This document shows positions 47,425 through 56,284 of a stretch of 64,000 bases of DNA, one piece after another. Where the stretch lies: assembly GCA_028707085.1 (NCBI GenBank), contig JAQTUW010000010.1, positions 1-64,000 of the forward strand. The letters are read 5' to 3'. This DNA comes from Methylococcales bacterium. GTDB lineage: Bacteria > Pseudomonadota > Gammaproteobacteria > Methylococcales > Methylomonadaceae. Positions within the stretch are counted from its first letter, which is position 1. The number at the start of each line of letters is the position of its first letter. The notes beneath the pieces were generated by a model that saw nothing but the letters and a program-made list of their open reading frames with translations, had not been told where the DNA came from and searched no databases. The translations under genes and the position numbers were made by a program.

Positions 47425-48270
47425 ATGACATCAAGCTACCCTCATTTGCCCTTGCAACGTGAGGAACCAATCACAGAGAAAAGACCAGGAACTTATCATC
47501 CACCTCCGCCACCAGCTGATCCGGCTGCGCATGGCAAAGCATTGGGCTTGGCTTTACAAAAAACCATCCAGCAAACCGAACAAGATATTGGTGGTTTTGA
47601 TAATCGCAAATTGTTTCGTTTTCAGGTTGAAAAAGGATTCAATCCAGTCGAATTGAAAAAAATTTCCAATGAAATTGAATTCGTCAGTCAAGAGAATGAC
47701 GAGGTGGTGGTTGCCTTTGTTAGTCAATCGGCTCTGCAATCATTCGAGGCTCGATTAGCATCAATAGCAAATAACGAATACGTTACCAATAAACAAATCT
47801 ATTATGCCTTACAAGGCATGTCAGGTTGGACGTCTGAAGACAGAACCGGATGGTCGTTAAAGCAGGAAGGCTTTCCAGAAACCGAAACCTTTTATATCGA
47901 CCTTGAACTTTGGCCGATTGAGGACAACGCCAAAGAACGCCAATTGCTTTGGAGCAAGTTTGAATCATGGCTTAAAGAAAATGGCATTGAATTTCCTGAT
48001 AGTGTCAAACAGCCTGGGCTAACCATCTATCGCGTTCGCTGTGATCGCCATCAAGCCGAAGTACTCCTGCATCATCGAGATATACGTATTGTCGATTTGC
48101 CGCCACGCTTTGGCTTGGATAGGAAATATCTTGGCCTAGACATACAGCAATTCCCGATTCCACCTTCACCGTTACCCAATGCGCCCGGTGTTGTGGTGCT
48201 GGATAGTGGGCTGGTATCCTCATCAATTGACGGTGACGATACTTTGCCAAATTCAATGGATTACGGGTAG
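47425..48270 (+). pseudogene. IetS-like subtilisin protease, truncated after the catalytic Asp
   Basis: A 281-codon frame that equals the N-terminal part of an S8 serine protease partner of the upstream ATPase. The first 245 residues are the non-catalytic region specific to the family. The peptidase domain just begins: PGVVVLDSGLVSS carries the catalytic Asp260. Twenty-one residues later a TAG ends the frame, with SSSIDGDDTLPNSMDYG no longer resembling subtilases. The catalytic His (HGT) and Ser (GTS) regions are not found in any frame downstream before the next gene. The protein cannot be an active protease. The break point near 48215 has no recognisable insertion element. Confidence 0.8.
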
Positions 48271-48367
48271 ATGGGGTTTGTTAAGCGCTTACGTTTCAAA
48301 CAGCAGACTTTTGACCCTCATCCAAAACTGATCCACAATAAAGCCTCGCCATCCTTTATTTACCAAA

Positions 48368-48817
48368 ATGCATATCAGCCTTGCTACACTCTCCGACATT
48401 CCGGCGCTTTGCGGTTTGCTGAACAGTCTGTTCAGCCAGGAGCTGGAATTTTCCCCCGATGTTGACGCCCAAAGCTGCGGGCTGGGCAAGATCATCGCCG
48501 ATCCGGAAATCGGCTGCATTCTGGTGGCCCGGCGTCAGGAGCAGGTGATAGGCATGGTCAATTTGCTGTATACGGTTTCCACCGCGCTGGGCGCGCGGGT
48601 GGCGATACTGGAAGACATGGTGATGATGCCGGCCGAGCGTAATGCCGGGCTGGGTTCGCTGTTGCTGGGCAGGGCGGTTGAACAGGCCAAAGCCCGGGAC
48701 TGCCGACGCATTACCTTGCTGACCGACCAGACCAATCTGGCTGCGCAACGGTTTTATGCCCGACAAGGGTTTGCGGTTTCCGGGATGATTCCGATGCGGC
48801 TGGATTTACGGCAATAG
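48368..48817 (+). CDS. GNAT-family N-acetyltransferase
   Basis: A 149-residue acetyltransferase with the acetyl-CoA loop ERNAGLGSLLLGRAVEQA at about residues 90-107 and the C-terminal NLAAQRFYARQGF of the fold. The substrate is unknown; the protein lacks the toxin-type N-terminus seen in the TA toxin nearby. It marks the return to chromosome-like composition at the right edge of the island, and it is convergent with the amino acid permease only 8 bases away. The ATG at 48368 is the first in frame. Confidence 0.85.
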   Translation: MHISLATLSDIPALCGLLNSLFSQELEFSPDVDAQSCGLGKIIADPEIGCILVARRQEQVIGMVNLLYTVSTALGARVAILEDMVMMPAERNAGLGSLLLGRAVEQAKARDCRRITLLTDQTNLAAQRFYARQGFAVSGMIPMRLDLRQ

Positions 48818-48825
48818 TCCCACCT

Positions 48826-50214
48826 TTAACGCAAGGCGCTATGTTTGACGCCATAACCGAAATAGATGCCAAAACCCAGTAACAGCCAGACAAATAGCCG
48901 TACCCAGGTATCCGCGGGTAATCCGGCCATCAGCCCTAGACAGACCAATATGCCCGCCAGCGGCACATAGGGCACATAAGGGCATTTGAAATGCCGGGGT
49001 AGTTCCGGGTGGCTGATGCGCAGAATCCATACCCCGCCGCAGACCAGAGCAAACGCAAACAGAGTGCCGATGCTGACCAATTCCCCCAGTTTTTCGATAG
49101 GCATGAAGCCGGCCAGCAGGGCCACCGCGATACCGACCAGCAAGGTGGATTGGTGCGGAGTCTGAAATAGGGGGTGCACCTTGGCAAACAGCGGCGGCAG
49201 CAGTTTATCCCTGGACATTGAATAAAAAATCCGGCTCTGGCCCATCAGCAGTACCAGCATGACCGATGTCAGGCCGGCTATCGCGCCGAGTTTGATCAGC
49301 GGCGACAGCCAGGTCATGCCGATATGGTCGACCGCCAGCGCGATAGGGGCGGGCACGTTCAATTCTGTATAGGAAATAATGCCGGTCAGTACGGCGGCCA
49401 CCAGGATGTACAATGCGGTGCAGGCCACCAGCGAAACGATAATGCCGAAAGGCACGTCTTTTTCGGGATTGATGGCTTCCTGCGCGGCGGTGGACACCGC
49501 ATCGAAACCGATATAGGCAAAAAAGATGACGCCGGCCCCGGTGACGATGCCGTTGACGCCGAAAGGCGCAAAATTTGCCCAGTTTTCGGTCTGAATATGG
49601 CCGCTGCCGGCAAAAATGAAGACGATAATCACGGCCAGTTTGGTGACAACCATGACGAAATTGAACTGAGCGGACTGGCGGATGCCGATAATCAGCAGGC
49701 CGGTCAATAACAGGATGATGATCATTGCCGGCAAGTTCACCAGTCCCTGCCCGGGGTCGGCAAGATAGGCCGTGGTCAGATAGGTCGGAAGGTTGACGCC
49801 CAGGGTACTGAGAAAACTGGTCAGATAACCGGCCCAGCCTATGGCTACCGTGCTGCTGGCCAGCGCATATTCCAGCACCAGATCCCAGCCGATAATCCAG
49901 GCCATCAGTTCGCCCATGGTAGCATAGGCGTAACTATAGGCGCTGCCGGACACCGGAATCATGGAGGCCAGTTCGCTGTAACAGAGCGCCGCCAGCGCAC
50001 AAGCTATGCCGGCCAGCATGAAGGAGACGATAATGGCTGGCCCGGCAAATTTGGCGGCGACGATACCGGTTAGCACAAAGATGCCGGCGCCGATGATGGC
50101 GCCCACTCCCAGCACGGTCAAGTCTTTGGCGTCCAGGGTTTTTTTCAGGCTGTTTCCGTCCGAACTGAGTGCGGCGATGGATTTGCGTTGCAGCAATTGT
50201 TGGGGGATGTTCAT
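48826..50214 (-). CDS. APC-superfamily amino acid permease (cationic amino acid type)
   Basis: A 462-residue transporter with about 12 membrane helices. The first helix has GVGAIIGAGIFVLTG, the unwound substrate-binding segment of the family, and helix 3 has CYSELASMIPVSGSAYSYAY. The charged start KKTLDAKDLTVL and overall layout are those of the CAT/YfnA/ApcT group, which carry basic or broad neutral amino acids with protons. The substrate cannot be set from sequence. It is a single gene with no obvious operon partner. Confidence 0.9.
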   Translation of the reverse strand: MNIPQQLLQRKSIAALSSDGNSLKKTLDAKDLTVLGVGAIIGAGIFVLTGIVAAKFAGPAIIVSFMLAGIACALAALCYSELASMIPVSGSAYSYAYATMGELMAWIIGWDLVLEYALASSTVAIGWAGYLTSFLSTLGVNLPTYLTTAYLADPGQGLVNLPAMIIILLLTGLLIIGIRQSAQFNFVMVVTKLAVIIVFIFAGSGHIQTENWANFAPFGVNGIVTGAGVIFFAYIGFDAVSTAAQEAINPEKDVPFGIIVSLVACTALYILVAAVLTGIISYTELNVPAPIALAVDHIGMTWLSPLIKLGAIAGLTSVMLVLLMGQSRIFYSMSRDKLLPPLFAKVHPLFQTPHQSTLLVGIAVALLAGFMPIEKLGELVSIGTLFAFALVCGGVWILRISHPELPRHFKCPYVPYVPLAGILVCLGLMAGLPADTWVRLFVWLLLGFGIYFGYGVKHSALR

Positions 50215-50306
50215 TCAATTTCCAGTAAGCATGCTATAAAAAGCGGATGTCGATTGGCGCTTGATCATTGTCAGGAGGGGCGGCGTCAGATTTCCGGTGG
50301 TTGAGG

Positions 50307-51068
50307 TTATGGTCGTAGCCCGCCCGCAGTGTTGATCTCCGGTTTGTTTTTGGCGCCGTCGAAACGGGCGCCGGTGGCGATGACATGATCGAATATGGCG
50401 TCATGCAGTTTGGTTTCGGAAAAATTGGCGTTGCTTAAATTGGCGCCGGTCAGGTTTGCGCCGTCCATGTCTGCGGAAAACAGATCGGCGTTTTGCAGAT
50501 TGGCGTTAACCAGTTTGGCGTGCCGGAGCATGGCCCGGCCGAGTTTGGCGTTACTCAGATTGGCGCCGGTCAGGTTTGCGCCTTTCAGATTGGCGCGCAT
50601 TAGGCCCATGGACTGATTCTTCATGTCCGCCGCCCAGTTGATATTGCTCAGGTCGGCGTCGGTCAGATTGGCGCCGTCCATCACAGCAATCACCCGACTG
50701 CCGCTGAGGTTGGCATGGCTCAGGTCGGCATGCATCAGGCTGACGCCGAAAATACTGGTATTCGCCAGATTGGCGCCGCTGAGATTGATGCGGGTCATGA
50801 CGGTTAAATCCAGCACCAGGCCAGCCAGATTGCAGTGGCTGAGGTTGGCCTGTCTGAGATCGGCCCCCCATAGATCGGCCTGACGGAAGTCTAGTCCGGA
50901 CAGATCCAGCCCGGTCAGATCCTTGCGACGCAAATCTGCAGGATGCTGCTTGTTGGCCCTGGCGAGCAGTTGTTCGATTTCCGCTCTGCTCAAATCGGCG
51001 GCGGCGGCCTGAAAAACGGCCAGCAGCGCCAGTATTAACGCAGCTTTGCGGCTCTGTAAAATCTTCAT
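50307..51068 (-). CDS. Exported pentapeptide-repeat protein
   Basis: A 253-residue protein with a cleavable signal peptide (MKILQSRKAALILALLAVF then AAA) and a long run of A(D/N)Lxx pentapeptide repeats from about residue 47 to 237. These fold into a right-handed quadrilateral beta helix. Three groups of repeats are nearly identical (DGANLTGANLSNA and related). A non-repeat spacer of about 15 residues (NINWAADMKNQSMGLM) breaks the helix in the middle. GGAG lies 7 bases before the ATG. Because it is exported it is not a DNA-gyrase mimic of the Qnr kind; the role is unknown. It precedes no other gene closely. Confidence 0.85.
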   Translation of the reverse strand: MKILQSRKAALILALLAVFQAAAADLSRAEIEQLLARANKQHPADLRRKDLTGLDLSGLDFRQADLWGADLRQANLSHCNLAGLVLDLTVMTRINLSGANLANTSIFGVSLMHADLSHANLSGSRVIAVMDGANLTDADLSNINWAADMKNQSMGLMRANLKGANLTGANLSNAKLGRAMLRHAKLVNANLQNADLFSADMDGANLTGANLSNANFSETKLHDAIFDHVIATGARFDGAKNKPEINTAGGLRP

Positions 51069-51197
51069 GATCAGTCTCCAGTGCGTTCTGTTTATTTTTA
51101 TCCACGTTCGCCGGCGCGTCTCCGAGCCGGTCTGCTGGCGATTCTACAAGTATACGCCTGACAAATACAGGGTGTCCGCGTAGCGAATTCAGGTCTT

Positions 51198-51680
51198 TTA
51201 ACCCCTTCCAATTTGCCGTCGCCAGCATTCCGCCGTCGGTTCGGCCAGCAACAGCCGGGTAAACCGGCAGGCCAGTTGTAAATTATGCTGGGCATTAGCG
51301 CTCAACTGCTCGCCCAGTTCAAAATTTGTACCCTGAATGCTCAACAGAAAGCAGGGCGGCGGCATTGGGCCGATGGTGTTATGGTAGACCTGCAGTACGG
51401 CTGCGGGACTCATGGCGTGGCTGGTATAACTGCGATCCTGTTCCGCCCTGATTTCCTCCAGCCGGAACGCGGCATTCGCCGATACGGTGGCGTCTGCAAA
51501 CAGTACCAGTTCCCGATTTTGCAAATCCAGGGCGTGTTCGATTTGCAACTGGAAGTCGCTTAGCAGTTCAACAGCGGATAGATCCGCTTGCCGCTCGATA
51601 AAATCCAGCAATAGCGGCCCTAGCGCATCGTCGCCCCGGCTGGGATTGCCGCAGGCAATGACCAGCAGCGGTTTGCGCAT
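51198..51680 (-). CDS. hoxW: Hydrogenase maturation protease for HoxH
   Basis: A 160-residue M52-family endopeptidase that trims the C-terminus of a NiFe hydrogenase large subunit after nickel insertion. The opening CGNPSRGDDALGPLLLD carries the first metal-binding residue, the DATVS segment the second, and the MSPAAVLQVYH region the His. It starts at the base after the hoxH stop codon (TAG followed by ATG), so the pair is translationally linked. The target is surely HoxH, given position and the C-terminal tail of that protein. It is the last gene of the operon. Confidence 0.92.
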   Translation of the reverse strand: MRKPLLVIACGNPSRGDDALGPLLLDFIERQADLSAVELLSDFQLQIEHALDLQNRELVLFADATVSANAAFRLEEIRAEQDRSYTSHAMSPAAVLQVYHNTIGPMPPPCFLLSIQGTNFELGEQLSANAQHNLQLACRFTRLLLAEPTAECWRRQIGRG

Positions 51681-53180
51681 CTATTGGTTGGCCCGCTCAA
51701 ACTTGCCGTTGCTGTGTCGGGTCAGGTGGTCTATCTGCCTGCCTGCCGCATCCAGTAGTTCAACTTGCAGCGGCATTTTGCCGACGGCATGGGTCGCACA
51801 GGACAAACAGGGGTCGTAAGCCCGGATAGCTACTTCCAGATTGTTGAGCAAAGGCTCGGTTAGTTCCCGGCCGGACAGGTATTCGGCCGCCACTTGGCGC
51901 ACAGATTCGTTCATGCCCATATTGTTGCTGGTGGTGGAAACAATCAGATTGGCTTTGGTGACGATATCGTTTTCATCAACCTGATAATGGTGAAACAGGG
52001 CGCCGCGCGGCGCTTCAATCACGCCTATGCCTTCGAAGCGTCTTTCGCCTTTGGCCAGCAGTTCCGCGCCCATGATGTCCGGATCGTTCAGCAGCAAGCG
52101 GATGCTTTCCGCGCAGTGCAATAGCTCGATCATTCGCGCCCAGTGGAAAGCCAGGGTGCTGTGCACGATCGCTTCGTCGGCATGCTGTTTAAAGTCCATT
52201 CTGGCGGATTCGGCTAGTGGGGTGTCGATAAAATCGCAGTTATTGATTCTGGCCAGCGGCCCGACCCGGTACCAGCCCATGTCCGTGCCCAGGGAAGTCA
52301 GAAATGGGAACTTCATATAACTCCATGAGCGTACTTCTTCATGAATGATATCGGTGTAATGGCAATAATCGAACTGGTCTATCAGGGTTTCCCCTCTTTC
52401 ATTTTTAACCCGGATGCCGCCGTGATAAAGCTCCAGCGCGCCGCTCGGCTTGATCAGCCCCAGGTAGTTGCTGCGAATGGTGGCGAAGTTGTCGTAATAG
52501 GACGGATTGGAGGTATGCACCTTTTTGACCAGCGCCACGGCCGCTTCCGCCCAGTTGATGATTTGCGCGATATCCTCAAGCAGATAATCCCGCTCGGCCC
52601 TGCTCAGCGCCTTGTTCATGCCGCCGGCAACCGCGCCGCTGCCGTGTATCCGCTTGCCGGACACCATGCGTATCACTTCCTGCCCGTATTTGCGCAGTTT
52701 GACGCCCTGCAGGCCGATGTCCGGATAATCCCCCAGCACAGCCAGAATATTGCGTTTGCCGATGTCGCTTTCAAAGCCGTACAGCAAATCCGGACTGGCC
52801 AGATGAAAAAAATGTAGGGCATGGGATTGCAGCACCTGCCCGAAATGTAACAGCCGCCGCAATTTGTCGGCAGAGACCGGCAGCGTGGCGGGATCGATGC
52901 CTACCAGTTGATCAATGGCTTTGGCGGCGGCCAGATGATGGCTGACCGGGCAGATGCCGCACAAACGCTGTACCAGCACAGGCAATTCCCAATAAGGCCG
53001 GCCCTGGATAAATTTTTCAAACCCCCGAAACTCGACAATATGCAGCCGCACCTGTTTGATGTTGTTGTTTTCGTCCAGCAATAAACTGACTTTGCCATGG
53101 CCTTCGACCCGCGAGACGGGATCGACCGCCACCCGTTTCAGGTTTTCCGGCTGTTCGGCGGTTTCAAGATATTCGTACAT
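51681..53180 (-). CDS. hoxH: Bidirectional NiFe hydrogenase, large subunit
   Basis: A 499-residue catalytic subunit of a group 3d (NAD-linked) hydrogenase. The NiFe ligands are Cys74 and Cys77 in RLCGICPVSH and Cys458 and Cys461 in DPCLSCATH. A 35-residue tail follows His464, where the HoxW protease is expected to cut. RVEGHGKVSL near the N-terminus is also diagnostic. It couples hydrogen to NAD reduction with HoxY and the HoxFU diaphorase. Order is hoxF-hoxU-hoxY-hoxH-hoxW. Nickel insertion (hyp) genes are outside the window. Confidence 0.97.
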   Translation of the reverse strand: MYEYLETAEQPENLKRVAVDPVSRVEGHGKVSLLLDENNNIKQVRLHIVEFRGFEKFIQGRPYWELPVLVQRLCGICPVSHHLAAAKAIDQLVGIDPATLPVSADKLRRLLHFGQVLQSHALHFFHLASPDLLYGFESDIGKRNILAVLGDYPDIGLQGVKLRKYGQEVIRMVSGKRIHGSGAVAGGMNKALSRAERDYLLEDIAQIINWAEAAVALVKKVHTSNPSYYDNFATIRSNYLGLIKPSGALELYHGGIRVKNERGETLIDQFDYCHYTDIIHEEVRSWSYMKFPFLTSLGTDMGWYRVGPLARINNCDFIDTPLAESARMDFKQHADEAIVHSTLAFHWARMIELLHCAESIRLLLNDPDIMGAELLAKGERRFEGIGVIEAPRGALFHHYQVDENDIVTKANLIVSTTSNNMGMNESVRQVAAEYLSGRELTEPLLNNLEVAIRAYDPCLSCATHAVGKMPLQVELLDAAGRQIDHLTRHSNGKFERANQ

Positions 53181-53221
53181 AATTGTCCCTATTGCGCTTG
53201 TTAAAAACGGGCGGCGCAGCG

Positions 53222-53761
53222 TTAATCATAGTGAATTAGCTCATAAGGTAGAACCGGATCGCGCCCTTCCAGCAACGCGGTCAGGAACGTCCAGAACACG
53301 TCCGCCGAAGGCGGACAGCCCGGCAGGAAGTAATCGATCTTGACGATTTCATGAATCGGCCGCACCTTGTCCAGTAGCAGAGGCAATTCCGGGTCGCCGG
53401 GTATCTGTGCATTTTCCACGCCTATGCCGTCACGATAGGCTTCCAGCAGACAGTCTTCCAGCGATAGATGATTGCGCATGGCAGGCAGGCCGCCGTTGAT
53501 GGCGCAGGCTCCCACCGCCACCAGGATATTGCAGTTTTTGCGAAACTCGCGCAGGGTATGCACGTTTTCCGAATTGCACACTCCACCTTCGATCAGGCCG
53601 ATGTCGCACGCGCCGCAGTGTTCGATATCGGTAAGCGGCGAGCGGTCGAATTCCACTTGTCCGGCCAGACTTAACAACCGTTCGTCCAGATCCAGAAAGG
53701 ACATGTGACACCCGAAACAGCCGGCCAGTGAAGTGGTTGCGATTCTGATTTTATTCGCCAT
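53222..53761 (-). CDS. hoxY: Bidirectional NiFe hydrogenase, small subunit
   Basis: A 179-residue small subunit carrying the proximal 4Fe-4S cluster that passes electrons from HoxH to the diaphorase. Cluster cysteines are in SLAGCFGCHMS (C15, C18), VAVGACAINGG and LPGCPPSAD. It lacks the extra clusters and Tat signal of membrane-bound hydrogenase small subunits, so it works in the cytoplasm. The start overlaps the end of hoxU by 11 bases. hoxH follows 41 bases later. Confidence 0.96.
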   Translation of the reverse strand: MANKIRIATTSLAGCFGCHMSFLDLDERLLSLAGQVEFDRSPLTDIEHCGACDIGLIEGGVCNSENVHTLREFRKNCNILVAVGACAINGGLPAMRNHLSLEDCLLEAYRDGIGVENAQIPGDPELPLLLDKVRPIHEIVKIDYFLPGCPPSADVFWTFLTALLEGRDPVLPYELIHYD

Positions 53762-54467
53762 CTGCGCACTCCTGCTGCAAGGCTGCTTCGCTGATGGTTT
53801 GATGGTCGTAAATGCGCTGGCCGATGGGAATTTGGTAACCGGTGCGTTTGATCAGAATGGCCCCTGTCGGGCAGACATGGACGGCCTGATCGTCGATTTC
53901 GATGTCGCTGTCTTTTAAATAGCCGCTGGCCGAATTGACGATCAAATGTTTGTTGATGCCGCGACCGCTGATGGCGAACACGTTTTTGCCGTCTTTTTCC
54001 TGGCTGGCGCGCACGCATAAATTGCAAAAGATGCAGCGATTGCGCTCTAGCAGAATTTCGGGATGACTGGCGTCGATTTCGCGTTGCGGATAAAAATGCG
54101 GAAAATGATTATCCAGCATATGCAACGCGTAAGCGACCGCCTGTAATTGGCAATTGCCGGATTTTTCGCAGGACGGACAGAAATGGTTGCCTTCCACAAA
54201 CAGCATCTGGGTGAGTCTTTGCCTGTCCTCTGTTAAATCCCGGCGGTTGTTCAGCACGGTCTGGCCTGACGCAGCCGGAAAGGTGCAGGCTGAACAATTG
54301 CGGCCGTTGACATTGACCGTGCACAGTTTGCAACTGCCGTGCGGGCTATAACCGGGTTTATGGCACAGATGCGGAATATAAACGCCCGCCGCGGTTGCGG
54401 CCTCGATGATGGTCTGTCCGTCCTCGAAAGGGATGTTCCGTCCGTCGATATTGATGGTGTCGCGCAT
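53751..54467 (-). CDS. hoxU: Hydrogenase diaphorase subunit HoxU (NuoG-like)
   Basis: A 238-residue iron-sulfur protein like the N-terminal part of complex I NuoG. It has a 2Fe-2S ferredoxin domain (CHKPGYSPHGSCKLCTV and NCSACTFPA), the His-Cys 4Fe-4S motif (HFCPSCEKSGNC), and a further 4Fe-4S group with CIFCNLCVRAS and a late VCPTGAI. It links HoxF to HoxY in the electron chain. It starts 1 base after the hoxF stop and overlaps hoxY by 11 bases, so the genes form one unit. Confidence 0.95.
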   Translation of the reverse strand: MRDTINIDGRNIPFEDGQTIIEAATAAGVYIPHLCHKPGYSPHGSCKLCTVNVNGRNCSACTFPAASGQTVLNNRRDLTEDRQRLTQMLFVEGNHFCPSCEKSGNCQLQAVAYALHMLDNHFPHFYPQREIDASHPEILLERNRCIFCNLCVRASQEKDGKNVFAISGRGINKHLIVNSASGYLKDSDIEIDDQAVHVCPTGAILIKRTGYQIPIGQRIYDHQTISEAALQQECADGE

Positions 54468-54468
54468 C

Positions 54469-56247
54469 TTATTCCTCCACTTGTGTCAGATGGGCCGCGC
54501 TATCGTCACGATGAGCCATGCGCCGGGCTACATCCAGCGCCGCATCCAGATCGAAACCGGGTTCGTAGCTGATCGTTTTCAGTTGGTTATGGTATAGATC
54601 CGGATAGCGTTCCAGTGTGCTCAGGATCGGATTGGCGGCAGTCTGGCCCAAACCACAGTGACTGTAATTTTTAACCAGCCTGCAGAGGGCTTCCAGTTCT
54701 GCGACATCGCCTGCTGAACCATGACCGTCAACAATCTTATCCAGCTGGTTTTTTAGCAAAGAGGTGCCGACCCGGCAAGGCGTACAAAAACCGCAGCTTT
54801 CGTGCGCAAAAAAATGCATGAAATTCTGTACGATCTGGAACAGGTTGCGGCTGGTGTTAAAGATAATGAACGAACCGCCGGTCGCCAGATCTTCAAAAGC
54901 CAGTTTTCTGTCCAGTTCCTGAGCGCTGATGAACACCCCCGAGGGGCCGCCGACCTGCACGCCAAGCACTTCATCGGCCCGGCAGTCCAGCAAAATCTGG
55001 CGGATGGGCGTGCCGAACGGATATTCATAAATACCCGGCGCCTGACAGTCGCCGCTGATGCTGATGATTTTACTGCCAGCCGATTTTTCGCTACCCGTAG
55101 CGCAGAACCATGCGTCGCCGTTAACCATAATTGCCGCCGCGGCCAGAAAGGTTTCAACATTATTCACCACGGTGGGTTGGTTCAGATAGCCGTGGGTGAC
55201 AGGATACGGCGGCCGGTTACGCGGAATGCCGGGCTTGCCTTCCAGGGATTCGATCAGGGCGGATTCCTCGCCGCAGATATAGGCGCCGGCACCCAGTCGA
55301 ATCTCTATATCGAACCGCAAGCCCCTGCCCAGTATGTTGCCGCCCAGCAAGCCGGCATCCCGGCGCTGCTGGAGGATATGCTGCAATTTGTCGTGTAGAA
55401 ACAGGTATTCGACGCGCAAATATAAAAAACCCTGTTCCGCGCCTATGATTGCCGCACAGATTGTCATGCCTTCAAATACCTGATCGGCGTAACGGTTGAG
55501 CAAAACCCTGTCCTTGAAAGTGCCGGGTTCGCCTTCGTCGGCATTGCAGACCACAAAACGCTGCTCGCCGGGTTCCTCTGCGCATAGCCGCCATTTCATC
55601 GCGGTTTTAAAGCCGGCCCCGCCCCGGCCACGCAGGCCGGAACGGTCGATTTCATCCAGGCTGACCTGTAAACCTTTGACGTACAGTCGCTCCAGTCCTG
55701 CGCCTGCGGGTATAGGGTCATTCAGTAGCAAGCCGGGTTTTTTGATATTGTCTTCGACTGCAAACAGGTGCTCGGGCCATGTGGACAGCGGTTGCTGCCG
55801 TTCTATCAGATCGGCGATCTCGTCCAGTCTGGCTGTGTCCAGCCGGGTAAGCGGATAGCCGTTCACCAGCGCCGCCGGTCCCTGTTCGCATAAACCGGTG
55901 CATGAGGTGTTATTGAGGCTCACCAGCCCGTCTTCCCGCACCTGGCCGATGCTTACTTTTAATCTGCCGGATAGGCGGTCGATCAGGTTTTGCTTGTCCA
56001 GCATCCGGTCGGTAATTGAATCGCTGAACAGGATATCGTACTGGCCCTGTGGCGTTAAATGAAAAAAACTGTAAAATTCAATGTCCGCAATGATTTGCGT
56101 GCGCGGCATTTGCAGTTGTCCGGCCAGCAGATCAATGGCTTCTGCCGGTATATGCCGATAGTGGGATTGCACGGTTCTCAAAATCTGTAACAGTCTCACC
56201 GGCTGGTGGCCGGCCTGTTGCGCGGCAGCCCGAATAAACTCTTTCAT
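54469..56247 (-). CDS. hoxF: Hydrogenase diaphorase subunit HoxF (NuoE-NuoF fusion)
   Basis: A 592-residue NAD-binding flavoprotein. Residues 1-150 are a NuoE-like domain in which only two of the four cluster cysteines remain (TSCTGLC); SDSITDRML stands where the first pair would be, as I recall for the Ralstonia soluble hydrogenase. Residues 170-590 are NuoF-like: FMN/NAD loops RGRGGAGFKTAMKW, CNADEGEPGTFKDR and ICGEESALIESLEG, and the 4Fe-4S site ESCGFCTPCRVG with a late HCGLG Cys. It oxidises NADH or reduces NAD and begins the operon. It is divergent from the DciA-like gene 37 bases away. Confidence 0.96.
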   Translation of the reverse strand: MKEFIRAAAQQAGHQPVRLLQILRTVQSHYRHIPAEAIDLLAGQLQMPRTQIIADIEFYSFFHLTPQGQYDILFSDSITDRMLDKQNLIDRLSGRLKVSIGQVREDGLVSLNNTSCTGLCEQGPAALVNGYPLTRLDTARLDEIADLIERQQPLSTWPEHLFAVEDNIKKPGLLLNDPIPAGAGLERLYVKGLQVSLDEIDRSGLRGRGGAGFKTAMKWRLCAEEPGEQRFVVCNADEGEPGTFKDRVLLNRYADQVFEGMTICAAIIGAEQGFLYLRVEYLFLHDKLQHILQQRRDAGLLGGNILGRGLRFDIEIRLGAGAYICGEESALIESLEGKPGIPRNRPPYPVTHGYLNQPTVVNNVETFLAAAAIMVNGDAWFCATGSEKSAGSKIISISGDCQAPGIYEYPFGTPIRQILLDCRADEVLGVQVGGPSGVFISAQELDRKLAFEDLATGGSFIIFNTSRNLFQIVQNFMHFFAHESCGFCTPCRVGTSLLKNQLDKIVDGHGSAGDVAELEALCRLVKNYSHCGLGQTAANPILSTLERYPDLYHNQLKTISYEPGFDLDAALDVARRMAHRDDSAAHLTQVEE

Positions 56248-56284
56248 TGTTTCTCACCGATTGCTTTGTTGACTTTGACTTTAC

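Noticed and set aside
50551-51228. 225-codon frame overlapping the pentapeptide-repeat gene
   Set aside because: It is the +1 shadow of the repeats, rich in Arg, Gln and Ser; the pentapeptide frame has a signal peptide and a good ribosome site.
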